Of a stretch of DNA of 46,264 nt, positions 1 to 8,256 are shown in pieces. The DNA comes from Nostoc punctiforme NIES-2108. Its GTDB lineage: Bacteria > Cyanobacteriota > Cyanobacteriia > Cyanobacteriales > Nostocaceae. The stretch's first letter is position 1; every line of letters starts with the position of its first letter. Location of the stretch: positions 21,722 to 67,985 of the forward strand of contig LXQE01000172.1 of assembly GCA_003326195.1 (NCBI GenBank). Reading direction: 5' to 3'. The position numbers and the translations under genes were made by a program. Below the pieces are notes generated by a model. It ran no database searches and had not been told where the DNA came from. It worked only from the letters and a program-made list of their open reading frames with translations.

Positions 1-40
1 TCACCCTGAAGTCTTGTTTTTCACCCTGAAGTCTTGTTTT
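1..40. repeat. 20-bp perfect tandem duplication
   Basis: Two identical adjacent copies of TCACCCTGAAGTCTTGTTTT (1-20 and 21-40) open the window. No gene is visible over them. They may continue upstream, so copy number is unknown. Confidence 0.85.
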
Positions 41-274
41 GAAAAGGAAATTTACTTTACCATTACCACCTTTTGTGAGGATAGGGGGAAAACAACTAAC
101 AATCAAGCAGCATACGAAAATTAACAATGCACGGTTACTCCTGTGGCAACTTGAAATTAAGGGGTAGCTCCTTGACAGCACCCAGTTCCTCAATAAGTGA
201 GGATAAATTATACCAATTTGAAAAATGATTGCGACAGATGGAAAACTGAAACACTTATCCAATGGATGTTTCAC

Positions 275-305
275 AATCCAAAATCTAAAATCAAAAATCC
301 AAAAT
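275..305. repeat. Short AT-rich tandem repeat (STRR-like)
   Basis: Imperfect heptamer units of the type ATCCAAA / ATCTAAA / ATCAAAA follow one another. Such short tandem repeats are common between genes in Nostocales. The rest of 41-392 holds no gene or hairpin that I can support, apart from the presumed promoter of the photolyase gene. Confidence 0.6.
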
Positions 306-392
306 GGTATTACATCTAGTTATGGACACTCAACTTCGACAGCAAAAGAAATTATTGGTACAAATGTATTGTAGGCTATGGTAGATTAAACA

Positions 393-1496
393 ATGCACCT
401 TCTATGGTTCCGTCGAGATTTACGATTAACTGATAACGAAATTGTCACAATAGCAACTGCTGACGGTGCAGAAGTTTTGCCATTTTTTATCATTGACCCT
501 TGGTTTTATACCTGGGCTGATGTGGGAAAGAAGAGAGTTCGGTTCTTATTTGAGTCGTTGGAAAACCTCAATTTTAATCTTCAAAAGTTAGGTAGTCGGC
601 TGTACTTATTTGAAGGTAATTCTACAGACATTGTGCCAGAGTTAACTAAGCAGTTAACTGATCTTAGGTATAAACCCAAACTTTTCTTTAACCGTGATGT
701 GCAGGTAAAGTATGGTATCAGCCGCGATAAAACTATAGTTGATTTTTACAAGCAGCTGAATCTCGACTACCACATTGGGCTGAACAACTTTCTGCAATCA
801 CAAGATAAACGTGATGAGTGGTTTAGCGAATACTATAACTATCAAAGACAACCCCAACATCCAACACCTCAAACTATCAACACGCCCCAAGTGACTCTCA
901 ATTTACCACAACTAACATTTGAAGAACTTAAACATAAGTATCACAGTTTTTGGGCAGGAGAGAAAATTTATTTTTCAGGAGGTGAAACCGAAGCACAAGA
1001 CAAGCTAGACTCATTTTTACAGAAGAGATACTACGGTTATCACTGGAAGCTTTCTCGTCCAATGTTATCACAGCTTGGAGCAACATCTCACTTGTCACCA
1101 CACCTGACTTTCGGGACTATTTCAACCCGTACTGTCTATCAAAGTACTAAAACCAGAGCAGAAAAATTAAAAACTCAACCCAAGGCAGAATTCTCCCTCA
1201 AAGCATTTCGAGACCGTTTACGCTGGCATGATAGTTTCACTCAAAGACTCTATTTTTATCCAGAAATTGCTTACACTAACCGTTACCCGGAATTTGATAG
1301 TTTGTATACACCATCAGAATTATCACCTGCAAAACAAGAATTATTCCAGGCATGGCTTGAAGGAATGACAGGTTTCCCTTTGGTAGACGCAAGTATGCGG
1401 CAACTTCAAACGATGGGCTGGATGAACTTTCGGATGAGGGCAATGTGTGCCACGTTTTTAACTATCAACTGTGGTATTTCCTGGCATCACGGTGCA
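393..1496 (+). pseudogene. DNA photolyase/cryptochrome, C-terminally truncated
   Basis: The protein starts with the class I photolyase signature HLLWFRRDLRL and carries the alpha/beta antenna-domain fold and much of the FAD-binding helical domain. This includes the SHLSPHLTFGTIS, FRDRLRWHDSF and WMNFRMRAMCATFL segments. Family members are usually about 470-500 residues. Recognisable sequence stops after WHHGA at residue 368, and the last 20 codons of the open frame (to 1559) are antisense cas2. About 90 residues that complete the FAD pocket are missing, so repair activity is unlikely. The break shares TGCA (1493-1496) with the cas2 remnant, as expected of a microhomology-mediated deletion. 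The N-terminal start at the ATG at 393 fits the family exactly. Confidence 0.85.
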
Positions 1497-1717
1497 TCAA
1501 GTATATACAATCGAACTGAATCCTCTTCAGGCTTAACCAGTTTTTCTATCTTGGTTTGAAGAGTAGCAAATTGTACTGCTGTTAAAAAACACTCAAAAAC
1601 GCTGTATTGTGTCCATTTGCCGTAACCAGATAACATTTTATGTAAGCGAGTGCGACGTTTATTTGCAGCTTTGTTATCAGGCAAATCATAAATAATTAAA
1701 TAAAACAGAGTAGTCAT
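1493..1717 (-). pseudogene. cas2: Cas2 remnant, C-terminus lost at the photolyase junction
   Basis: The frame opens with LFYLIIYDLPDNKAANKRRTRL, the Cas2 ferredoxin-like beta1 strand with its conserved Asp, and continues with the typical YGKWTQYSVFECFL strand and DSVRLYILDA. Cas2 proteins of this type run about 15-20 residues longer after LDA. Here the sequence ends in a stop two codons later, exactly where the photolyase sequence begins. The C-terminal strand that swaps in the Cas2 dimer is therefore missing. It sits 19 bp downstream of the cas1 remnant, in normal cas1-cas2 order. It is unrelated to the intact Cas2 at 24.3 kb, so it belonged to another CRISPR subtype. Confidence 0.85.
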
Positions 1718-1736
1718 TTTTTTCGATAATTGATAA

Positions 1737-2088
1737 TTAACGTAAAGCTAAAGCTTTATACGGAATACCTTCTTGTAAATGGCGACCCAATAGCCGCGCT
1801 TGTAATTCAATCGCTCGTCTATAAGTGCATCTGTACTCAAAAACCGGATGTTTGAATTCATCATTCATTTTGCGCTCAAATGCCTGTAAGAAAGTTTTCT
1901 TAGCAGTATCCTTGAGGCGATATGCACCCAAACTTTCGTTAAAATCGTCAGGTTGAATTTCATGTTTGTGCAATACAGCTAGTACTACATTGTCAGAAAT
2001 CAAAGCACGAAATTCTTCCATTAAATCCAGAACCATTGCAGGCTGACCATGATGGACTTCGTGTAAATAACCAATATAAGGATGTGAA
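1737..2088 (-). pseudogene. cas1: Cas1 C-terminal remnant
   Basis: About 115 residues match the Cas1 C-terminal integrase domain. HPYIGYLHEVHHGQPAMVLDL holds the catalytic His and DLMEEFRALISD the catalytic acidic residues. YRRAIELQARLL near the end is also typical of Cas1. The N-terminal beta domain and the first catalytic Glu motif are absent. The fragment starts immediately beyond the right end of the IS element that carries tnpB. The gene was broken there and its 5' part is no longer in the window. The partner cas2 is also truncated, so this adaptation module is dead. Confidence 0.88.
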
Positions 2089-3342
2089 CTACCCACACTG
2101 TACCGTCAGGTCAGTGTGGGCTTCCTGTCCAACAGAAAGCGCAGTAGTGGATTTCTTGCGTCCTCCCTTACTCCGGCTTATATCTGGGCGACAGGCTTTA
2201 TCCCCCGTTCCAGAGGTCAAACCTTCTGGTGCATCCGCTCTGCGAACGACTGCGCTCAGGTTTAAAATTCGTAGTCCCTCATCTTTGATGTTAATACTTG
2301 CGTTGATATCCCTGTCATGCCTAGTTTGGCAATTATCACAAGTCCAAAATCTGACATCAAGAGGTAAACTGCCAACTTGATTAAGACAAACATGACAGAT
2401 CTTTGAACTAGGAAAAAATCTATCAACTTCCTGATAAATCTTCCCATCCATTTGTGCCTTGTACTTCAACATGGTGCAGAACATACCCCACCCTACTTGA
2501 TGGATAGATTTAGCAAGCTTATGGTTTTGCATCATGCCTTTGACATTAAGATTTTCCACCACAATAACTTGGTTTTCGTTAACTATCCTACGTGATAGCT
2601 TGTGTAGAAAATCTTCACGGCAGTTAGCGATTTTTCTATGAACTCTAGCAACTTTGTTTCTTGCTTTAATCCGGTTATTAGAACCTTTTTGCTTTCTAGA
2701 TAGTTGCTGTTGTTTTAGCTTCAGATTTTTCTCATGCTTGTTCAGTATTCTAGGATTATCGAACTTAGATCCATCACTGGTAACAGCGAAGTGAGTTAAC
2801 CCCAAGTCAATACCTATTGCTTTGCCCTCTGTATTTGAATTAGGCTTCTCTTTGCCGTCGTCAAAAAGAATGGCTGCAAAATATTGATTAGAGCAATTTT
2901 TAGAGACAGTGACCGTCTTAATTTTACCCTCAACAGCTCTATGGATAAGTGCTGATACATCTCCTATTTTTGGGAGGGTTAAATAACTATCCGCAACTTT
3001 AACGTTTTGAGGGTATTGAATTGACTGTTTACCATGTTTAGACTTGAATCTAGGGTATTTAGCTCTTTTCTCAAAAAAGTTATTAAACGCTATCCCAAGG
3101 TTTAAACAAACTTGCTGCAAACATTGTGAATAAGTCAGTGACAACCACTCATACTCTTTCTTTAACCGGGGGATGAGCTTTTTGACTTCGTATCCCGACA
3201 ATCCAAAACCTGTTTCTTTGTATGTTTGGTTCATCAAATTCAAGCAATAATTCCAAAGCCAGCGACAACTGCCAAAAGCTTGCGCTAGTAGTAGTTGTTG
3301 TTGGGCATCTGGATATAGCCTGACCTTGACAACTTTGAACAT
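2089..3342 (-). CDS. tnpB: TnpB, RNA-guided endonuclease of IS200/IS605 elements
   Basis: This 417-residue protein has an N-terminal OrfB helix-turn-helix region (FKVVKVRLYPDAQQQ, CRWLWNYCL). The RuvC triad is complete: Asp179 in GIDLG, Glu263 in VVENL and Asp345 in RDINASI. A four-cysteine zinc finger (Cys316, 319, 335, 338) sits before the last motif. TnpB is known to cut DNA guided by an omegaRNA read from the element's right end, which keeps the element in place. I start it at the ATG at 3342, where the family begins. An upstream in-frame extension to 3456 is AT-poor hairpin sequence and not family-like. All catalytic residues are present, so it may be active even though no tnpA is near. 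Confidence 0.9.
   Translation of the reverse strand: MFKVVKVRLYPDAQQQLLLAQAFGSCRWLWNYCLNLMNQTYKETGFGLSGYEVKKLIPRLKKEYEWLSLTYSQCLQQVCLNLGIAFNNFFEKRAKYPRFKSKHGKQSIQYPQNVKVADSYLTLPKIGDVSALIHRAVEGKIKTVTVSKNCSNQYFAAILFDDGKEKPNSNTEGKAIGIDLGLTHFAVTSDGSKFDNPRILNKHEKNLKLKQQQLSRKQKGSNNRIKARNKVARVHRKIANCREDFLHKLSRRIVNENQVIVVENLNVKGMMQNHKLAKSIHQVGWGMFCTMLKYKAQMDGKIYQEVDRFFPSSKICHVCLNQVGSLPLDVRFWTCDNCQTRHDRDINASINIKDEGLRILNLSAVVRRADAPEGLTSGTGDKACRPDISRSKGGRKKSTTALSVGQEAHTDLTVQCG
2092..2120 (-). repeat. Right-end hairpin of the IS element / omegaRNA region
   Basis: CCCACACTG (2092-2100) and CAGTGTGGG (2112-2120) form a perfect 9-bp stem overlapping the tnpB stop region. Subterminal hairpins of this kind are the transposase recognition structures of IS200/IS605 elements. 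The same strand would form part of the omegaRNA scaffold. Confidence 0.75.
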
Positions 3343-3402
3343 CTTAGAGCGAATGGTGTTTGCTATAAAAAGTCTAACGCAGAAAATGTTTGTTTCCTCC
3401 AT

Positions 3403-3438
3403 GTCTTGCGACCAATGCCAGAGGTGAGGTCGCAAGAC
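3403..3438. repeat. 11-bp inverted repeat upstream of tnpB
   Basis: GTCTTGCGACC (3403-3413) and GGTCGCAAGAC (3428-3438) are perfect inverted copies separated by 14 bp. They lie about 60 bp upstream of the tnpB start. They may be part of the left end or a structure in the tnpB 5' leader. Confidence 0.75.
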
Positions 3439-3512
3439 TGTTGTCAACTCACACACTATTCATGAGAACACTTTCACAGGAAGGCTCTGCTGACTTGAGC
3501 AAAGTGTCCGTT

Positions 3513-3597
3513 CCACGCTGCTCTGTCGGTTCAGACGTGGGGCTTCTGTCGGTTCAAGCTAAAGTTTCAACACGTTGGCGCAGGCTGTGGGCCAACG
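3513..3597. repeat. Left-end hairpins of the IS element
   Basis: CCACG/CGTGG (3513-3540) and CGTTGGC/GCCAACG (3573-3597) are perfect stems. Between and inside them CTGTCGGTTCA occurs twice, at 3522 and 3547. The second hairpin ends about five bases before cas3' coding sequence resumes, so it marks the element boundary. Confidence 0.6.
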
Positions 3598-3601
3598 TTC
3601 A

Positions 3602-3808
3602 TAGGGGGACAATATAAATCATTTTGTTGGGAAATTCGAGGTTGAGGTGTTTGGCGAAAAGAAAAGGTGTGATCGCTGTCTCTATTTTTCCTGAACCTGT
3701 GGGTGCGTGAAGGAGAATGTTTTGCTGATTGAGGAGTTTAGCGATCGCTTCTCGTTGAAAATTGCGTGGAGGGAAGGTCATTAGAGTTTGAAAGTATTCA
3801 TCAATCAT
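3602..3808 (-). pseudogene. cas3: Cas3' helicase N-terminal remnant
   Basis: Sixty-nine codons read as the start of a CRISPR DEAD/DEAH helicase. They give the Q-motif PPRNFQREAI, a Walker A region APTGSGKIET (residues 35-44), and the start of motif Ia (KMIYIVPL), after which the IS element begins. The Thr that normally follows the P-loop Lys is Ile42, a change that would harm nucleotide binding even in a full protein. The frame starts at the helicase with no HD domain in front, as in Cas3' of type I-D or I-A. That is the basis for calling the lost locus type I-D. Array 4, whose repeat ends in ACTGAAAC, would fit the same system. Confidence 0.75.
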
Positions 3809-3920
3809 GATTAATAGAATAAATTAGGATTAATTGTGATATTAGTCAGGTTTTAAAAATCTACTTGATTCTCAATAATTACCGACTAGTATTCACGGCT
3901 CATTGATATTGCGAGGAATT

Positions 3921-4562
3921 ATGCTGCTAACTGAACATCGCGCCGACCGGGTAGTTCTCCATAATATCAGTTGGCGACAGTTTGAGAATTTATTAGTAGA
4001 TTTAGGTGACAACCGAGCAGCTAGGATAGCTTACGATGATGGCACGTTAGAGATTATGACACCATTACCAGAACATCAATATTACAAAGAAATAATTGGT
4101 GACATCATTAAAGATACGGCTGATGTTTTGGAGCTAGATTATGAGTGTTATGGCTCAACTACCTGGAAACGAGAACTTAAAAAGGCTGGAATTGAATCTG
4201 ATAATTGTTTTTATTTTCAAAATGAAGCCTTAATTCGAGGTAAATTCAAGTTTGATCTAAATCAAGATCCACCTCCAGATTTAGCTTTAGAAATTGATGT
4301 TACCAGTAAATCTTTAGATCGCTTTCCTATCTATGCACGGTTAGGTGTACCTGAAATTTGGTCTTATGACTCTGGAGAAATCAAAATTTACCAGTTGCAA
4401 GGTGAGGAATATGTTGAAAGAGAAACAAGTTTAGTGTTTCCTAATCTGAATATTCAAGAAATTCCATCACTAATTGAAAGATACCGTATGGTAGGAAGAC
4501 AGGTTTTTCGGCAAGCAATTAGGGAGTGGGTAAGGGGACAGATGGGTGAAGAAGACAGATGA
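3921..4562 (+). CDS. Uma2-family (DUF820) PD-(D/E)XK nuclease-like protein
   Basis: The sequence has the Uma2 pattern: an N-terminal helix-strand (SWRQFENLLVDLGDNRAARIAYDDGTLEIM), then PLPEHQYYKEIIGDII. The nuclease-fold core follows: PPPDLALEIDVTSKS, with the Asp and the Glu of the PD-(D/E)XK motif, and RFPIYARLGVPEIWSYD. At 213 residues it is about the usual size. The ATG at 3921 has GAGGA eight bases upstream, and is preferred over the TTG at 3903. It is convergent with the CRISPR operon. Uma2 genes are present in dozens of copies in such cyanobacteria and no member has a firmly proven role, so a link to CRISPR is not claimed. Confidence 0.9.
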   Translation: MLLTEHRADRVVLHNISWRQFENLLVDLGDNRAARIAYDDGTLEIMTPLPEHQYYKEIIGDIIKDTADVLELDYECYGSTTWKRELKKAGIESDNCFYFQNEALIRGKFKFDLNQDPPPDLALEIDVTSKSLDRFPIYARLGVPEIWSYDSGEIKIYQLQGEEYVERETSLVFPNLNIQEIPSLIERYRMVGRQVFRQAIREWVRGQMGEEDR

Positions 4563-4624
4563 TTTATTTTGTAGTATCTCAAATAGTAAGAAAGCGAGAT
4601 ATATGTAGTTAAGACTAACATTCA

Positions 4625-5125
4625 TCAGGAGCGAAAACTTGTATCTACTCTTTTCGTTATCTCTCCTTGTTCTACCTTCACTAAGTTGTCTCTTGCAGCA
4701 ATAGTAATATACAAAGCAATTGCACAATCAACTGCTGCCAATACTAAAGCTGCCGATAAAGTTTTTGTCCCCCCAGTATAATCAGCCATAATTTCATGAC
4801 TTGGATCTACCTGCAAATCACGGATGAAAGTGTGAATCTTGGGGTAGCACTCACTTAAATCGTCTGGGTTCTTTACCAGAATTAAATCTCGTTCTTTTTG
4901 AAAGCGATCGCCCAGTCCTAACTGTGTAGGGATATTGGGTAATCTTTCAAGAACTTCTGCACCCCGACGCAGTTCACAAGGGGTTCCTTCTCCGATAACT
5001 TGCGATTTGCTACCTTTTTCACCATCCGAGGCGATGAATATGACGCGATCAGGTTGTAAACTGCGAATGGCGGTGATGATTGGCTGGAAGGAACCGCCGA
5101 CGGTGACGATTAAAATTTTAGGCAT
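4625..5125 (-). CDS. Single-domain CARF protein (TIGR02710-like)
   Basis: The 166-residue protein is a Rossmann-like CARF domain. It has an N-terminal strand with the glycine loop ILIVTVGGSFQPIITAI and a second ligand-loop motif ADYTGGTKTLSAALVLAA, as in TIGR02710-type CRISPR proteins. Those are usually near 380-400 residues with a C-terminal HEPN RNase domain, and nothing of that is left here. The product could be a stand-alone sensor, a ring nuclease or a truncated effector. At the end the frame reads DTSFRS-stop. In another frame the same DNA gives FAPDEC-stop, so a single-base slip near 4640 is possible but would not restore a longer protein. It is the last gene of the operon, 39 bp after csx1. 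Confidence 0.8.
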   Translation of the reverse strand: MPKILIVTVGGSFQPIITAIRSLQPDRVIFIASDGEKGSKSQVIGEGTPCELRRGAEVLERLPNIPTQLGLGDRFQKERDLILVKNPDDLSECYPKIHTFIRDLQVDPSHEIMADYTGGTKTLSAALVLAAVDCAIALYITIAARDNLVKVEQGEITKRVDTSFRS

Positions 5126-5164
5126 AGATTAAGTAATCCAGCTAATATTTTGTGAGAATAGTTT

Positions 5165-6424
5165 TTAAACAGATTCATCTTGTAAATTCCACTGTTCAGC
5201 TACATTTTGTAGTTCTTTGATGATTTTTTTTGTCTGTTCCAAAATCTCTTGTGCATTTTTAGGATTTTTCCGAAAACCTGCATGTAAAACATCGTTACGT
5301 AGATTAGCTAAATTGAATTCGCCACCCCAAAGTTTGTTTAACGGCTTTTTCTTCTGCTTGGGAAGTTTAGACCAATTCTCTAAATATACTGATTCTCTAA
5401 CTGTGTTACCATCGTTATCCTTGATTTTGCCTCCATTTAACAAAAGTTCCATTTCATCTCGATTTTGTTTATCCAATGGGTCTAATTTAAAGTGGTAGCA
5501 CACTAGAGAAGGTAGCCACTCTCGCGCCATAGATAAAGCTTGAACAGTTTGTCCTTTGGCTGCGTACCACTCTACCATCTTTAATTGTCGCAATAGGGAT
5601 GATTGCGGATAATTTTGGTAATCAGTTGGGTTTTGCAACCCAAAAGCGCTGTAATCTTTTTCAACACGTCCTAGTAATGCAGCAAATTGCGGTATTGAGA
5701 TAGAAACTGAGGATGCAGCAGCATTAATGCGATCGGGTAATATAGCAGCTTCTCGCATGACATCCATTGGACGTAAAAGTTGTAAACCTTGCGCGATACC
5801 TTCAATACTTGCTGCTAAATTTTGTGTTCTTGTTTCGCTACTTTGTAGTAAATTTGATAGTAATTCTCCATTACCTGTTTTAATAAATAAGTCGGTAGCA
5901 CTTGTCCATTCTAATAAACTAACTATTGGTAAAAGGTCAAATATTGGTGTTTTATTGTCAGAATTTTTTGCATCAAAAGCACCATAAATTAAACCTTTTA
6001 TTTTTACTTTACGAACTACTCGCAAATAACTAACAGCTATCAGTGCTAACACAGGTAAAGAACGAAAACCGTTGGTTATATCAAACAATACACAATCTTC
6101 ATCCTGCAAACAATCTGTTAACATTCCAAATAACTTCCAAATATCATCAGTGGTATGTCCTTCAGGTACATTATATATAGGTTTTAAATTAACTTTTTCA
6201 GCCAACCTATTTTGTAAGGTTTTCCAAGTGGATTCAGTCTCATTATCTGGAATACCATTTTCAGCAGTATCTGTTAGCAAAATATAAAGCGTTTCCGGTT
6301 TGTAAAATTCAACCAACGCTTCTTGTACAAATTTTGTTTTATATTCCCCTTTTTGAAGAGGGTTGAGGTAAGTAGTTTCTTGATACCCTCTTTTGTTAAA
6401 ACCAAGAAATGAAATTGCTTTCAT
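5165..6424 (-). CDS. csx1: CARF-HEPN ribonuclease, Csx1/Csx2-type (TIGR02221-like)
   Basis: The N-terminal CARF half starts KAISFLGFNKRGY and carries the DxTHG-family motif as FDITNGFRSLP (Asp115 with the ATG start at 6424). The C-terminal half ends in a HEPN domain with a complete R-x4-H active site, LRNDVLHAG (Arg376, His381). Such proteins bind cyclic tetra- or hexa-adenylate made by Cas10 and then degrade RNA without sequence specificity. I take the ATG at 6424, since the in-frame TTG at 6433 lies almost on the cas6 stop. It follows cas6 by 11 bp, so the two are co-transcribed. All motifs needed for signalling-dependent RNase activity are present. Confidence 0.88.
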   Translation of the reverse strand: MKAISFLGFNKRGYQETTYLNPLQKGEYKTKFVQEALVEFYKPETLYILLTDTAENGIPDNETESTWKTLQNRLAEKVNLKPIYNVPEGHTTDDIWKLFGMLTDCLQDEDCVLFDITNGFRSLPVLALIAVSYLRVVRKVKIKGLIYGAFDAKNSDNKTPIFDLLPIVSLLEWTSATDLFIKTGNGELLSNLLQSSETRTQNLAASIEGIAQGLQLLRPMDVMREAAILPDRINAAASSVSISIPQFAALLGRVEKDYSAFGLQNPTDYQNYPQSSLLRQLKMVEWYAAKGQTVQALSMAREWLPSLVCYHFKLDPLDKQNRDEMELLLNGGKIKDNDGNTVRESVYLENWSKLPKQKKKPLNKLWGGEFNLANLRNDVLHAGFRKNPKNAQEILEQTKKIIKELQNVAEQWNLQDESV

Positions 6425-6435
6425 AGTTTTCAAAT

Positions 6436-7203
6436 TTAATAATTTATGTTTACTGTTGTCTGTCCCATTCCTAATCTTGTTTTCATCCCAGTTCCTGCAA
6501 ATTCGGCATATTGAACTAGTAAATCAGCTACATTCGCAAGCAAAGAATCGGCACGATTAAAGATTTGCAGCGTTACTTCCCCTATAAATCCATTTATATA
6601 ACCTTTATATATCTGTACATTGCGTGTTTGGATTCGATGATGTTTAATAAATAAGGCATTATTTAAATAAGTGATTAGTTCGTCACCACCTAGATAAACT
6701 GGAGCAAAATTATTCCAGCGTTCCAACCAACTGTGGAACATTAAAGAAGGTAACGGTAAAGGTAGGCTACCACTAGATTGTCCAAAGGCTGTTGGAGTTG
6801 TAAATTGCAAATCAAATCGACGTACTGGTTCAGGTTCGTTTGCGACTAATTTAGTATAAAGTTCTTCGTAGCTGGTAATTTTATCTTCACGGTTGATAAT
6901 ATTAAATTTAGCACCAAGGAATTCCAGGTATTCGTTGAGATTTAGTCCAGCAATAGCTTTACTTGAGTCTTCTTTTAATCCACATAACGATAGGTGATAA
7001 AATTCTTGGGGTTCAAAAGCGATAAAATCCTGTTTTGTGAAAAAATGACCGCATATTCCAGAAAATGATGTGGAAGGAATTTTTTCACTGCCAATTTGTA
7101 ATCCTATTTGATTATGTAATATTTTGACGAGTTCTAAATTGTAAGAACGCGGTAGGATAGTTGGTTCAGATACGGTTAATATCCAAGTTGAATTAATTAG
7201 CAT
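6436..7203 (-). CDS. cas6: Cas6-type pre-crRNA endoribonuclease (RAMP)
   Basis: The 255-residue protein shows the second RAMP fold of Cas6. It has FTTPTAFGQ, the PLPLPSLMFHSWLERWN segment found in cyanobacterial type III Cas6 proteins, and the C-terminal glycine-rich loop GTGMKTRLGMGQT (residues 238-250). Cas6 cuts the pre-crRNA at the 3' base of the repeat hairpin, leaving an eight-base 5' handle. The arrays here predict AUGGAAAC. The gene lies in the csm operon between the TOPRIM gene and csx1. A second Cas6-like protein is encoded at 21.6 kb beside the arrays, so which one processes which array cannot be told from sequence. Confidence 0.88.
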   Translation of the reverse strand: MLINSTWILTVSEPTILPRSYNLELVKILHNQIGLQIGSEKIPSTSFSGICGHFFTKQDFIAFEPQEFYHLSLCGLKEDSSKAIAGLNLNEYLEFLGAKFNIINREDKITSYEELYTKLVANEPEPVRRFDLQFTTPTAFGQSSGSLPLPLPSLMFHSWLERWNNFAPVYLGGDELITYLNNALFIKHHRIQTRNVQIYKGYINGFIGEVTLQIFNRADSLLANVADLLVQYAEFAGTGMKTRLGMGQTTVNINY

Positions 7204-7265
7204 TGTATGAGGTATGCGCTGTTTGGATAATAATCAATTGAATTTAAAAAATGTTATTATCTGAA

Positions 7266-8246
7266 TTAAGGTAAATCAAAACCCAAAAGTTTTAATACCT
7301 CTATAGGATAATCGCACTGATTGCCCATTGCTTTTCTTGCCCACCAGCTAGCGCAGGCGTGCGTTCTATTTCCTTCTTTAATACCTTGTACTTTTGCTAC
7401 TTCCGATTCAGGTTTATCAGACCCTAGTTTAGAACAAATATGGTACACACAACGGCTATAAACTGCCCAAATAACTGCAACTCCTATATGACCATGACAT
7501 ATCCATCTCACTACTTGAAAGTCAGCATTTTCGATTATAGGTTGCCAATATTGGTATAAAGTAATAATTTTTTGTACTTCTTCATATTTCAGTTTTTTAT
7601 TGATAAGACATTCTTCCCACTTTTTAACTAACAATTCAATATTTGATGGAGTAATTGTTACTACTTTCCAGTCGATACTATCTTTCAATAAATTTAGCTT
7701 GCCAAGCTCTTTACCAACTAAACTTATACAACAAGCTAAACGAATGGTTGAAATTATACGTTTTTCAAATAAAGTTAAAGATTCATTAAACCACTCAGTT
7801 GCGGATAAATCCCTAAGTGGATCACGAAGAATTGAAAAATCAAAAAAGTAGTTTTCAATTGAATGTCCTCGTGACCATACCAGTTGATCTTCTACTTTAT
7901 GTATATTTAGATTATCATAGATATTGTTACTAATATTAAATTCTCTAAACTCACGATCAACAAAACCAACTAATTTATGTTTGTAAGCTTCATTTTTAAT
8001 ACTTTGACATAAAATCTCAACTTTTTGACGATTACCTGTGGCATTAGGGACAGAAACTAATTTTTCTGCGCTGTCTATATCAATCTTAATTCTTGCATAT
8101 TCCTGTTTCTTATTCATATATAGTTCATCTAATAATAATCTGAATAAATGCTTATCTTCTTTACCTTCAACTAGTAAACGTTTGTTATCGCTCATTTTTA
8201 TTAAATTTCTATAAGCACTTGGTGGATAACTCAAAGATTGCATCAT
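7266..8246 (-). CDS. DUF4435/TOPRIM nuclease-like protein, AriB-like partner of the ATPase
   Basis: The 326-residue protein begins with the TOPRIM glutamate motif RLLVEGKEDKHLF (Glu27). It continues with the acidic motif VGFVDREF (Asp97, Glu99), which replaces the usual DxD, and the DUF4435 hallmark SIENYFF. In the PARIS defence system a DUF4435 TOPRIM protein (AriB) is held by an ABC-type ATPase (AriA), released on infection, and acts as a toxic nuclease. The gene follows an ABC-type ATPase gene by 10 bp, the same order as ariA-ariB. The motifs and pairing are seen. PARIS-like function, and any link to the Csm complex around it, are inference. RTHACASWW near residue 310 may include a small in-frame palindromic insertion. 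Confidence 0.75.
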   Translation of the reverse strand: MMQSLSYPPSAYRNLIKMSDNKRLLVEGKEDKHLFRLLLDELYMNKKQEYARIKIDIDSAEKLVSVPNATGNRQKVEILCQSIKNEAYKHKLVGFVDREFREFNISNNIYDNLNIHKVEDQLVWSRGHSIENYFFDFSILRDPLRDLSATEWFNESLTLFEKRIISTIRLACCISLVGKELGKLNLLKDSIDWKVVTITPSNIELLVKKWEECLINKKLKYEEVQKIITLYQYWQPIIENADFQVVRWICHGHIGVAVIWAVYSRCVYHICSKLGSDKPESEVAKVQGIKEGNRTHACASWWARKAMGNQCDYPIEVLKLLGFDLP

Positions 8247-8256
8247 TTTAAATTCC

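Larger units (their letters stand above)
2089..3602 (-). mobile_element. IS200/IS605-type element carrying only tnpB
   Basis: The element lies between a cas3' remnant on its 5' side and a cas1 remnant on its 3' side, and contains one intact tnpB and no tnpA. A 9-bp perfect stem marks the right end (2092-2120). The left side carries hairpins at 3513-3540 and 3573-3597, the latter ending a few bases before cas3' sequence resumes. Subterminal hairpins and the absence of terminal inverted repeats or target duplications fit the single-strand transposition of this family. Because cas3' and cas1 flank it, sequence between the two genes must have been lost with or after the insertion. Exact ends are inferred. 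Confidence 0.7.

Noticed and set aside
2036..2380. Plus-strand frame of 114 codons opposite tnpB
   Set aside because: It is the antisense of the conserved zinc-finger part of tnpB and runs over the element end.
3342..3456. N-terminal extension of TnpB
   Set aside because: The 38 extra codons do not resemble TnpB, and family members start at FKVVKVRLYP; the region is better explained as the element's left end.
4470..4727. Minus-strand frame of 85 codons between Uma2 and the CARF gene
   Set aside because: It overlaps both real genes in the wrong frame, is hydrophobic and low in complexity, and has no family features.
7341..7375. Palindrome-like insertion in the TOPRIM gene (GCGCAGGCGTGCG)
   Set aside because: It resembles pieces of the HIP1-site elements, but the frame is kept and no paralogue is available to prove an insertion.
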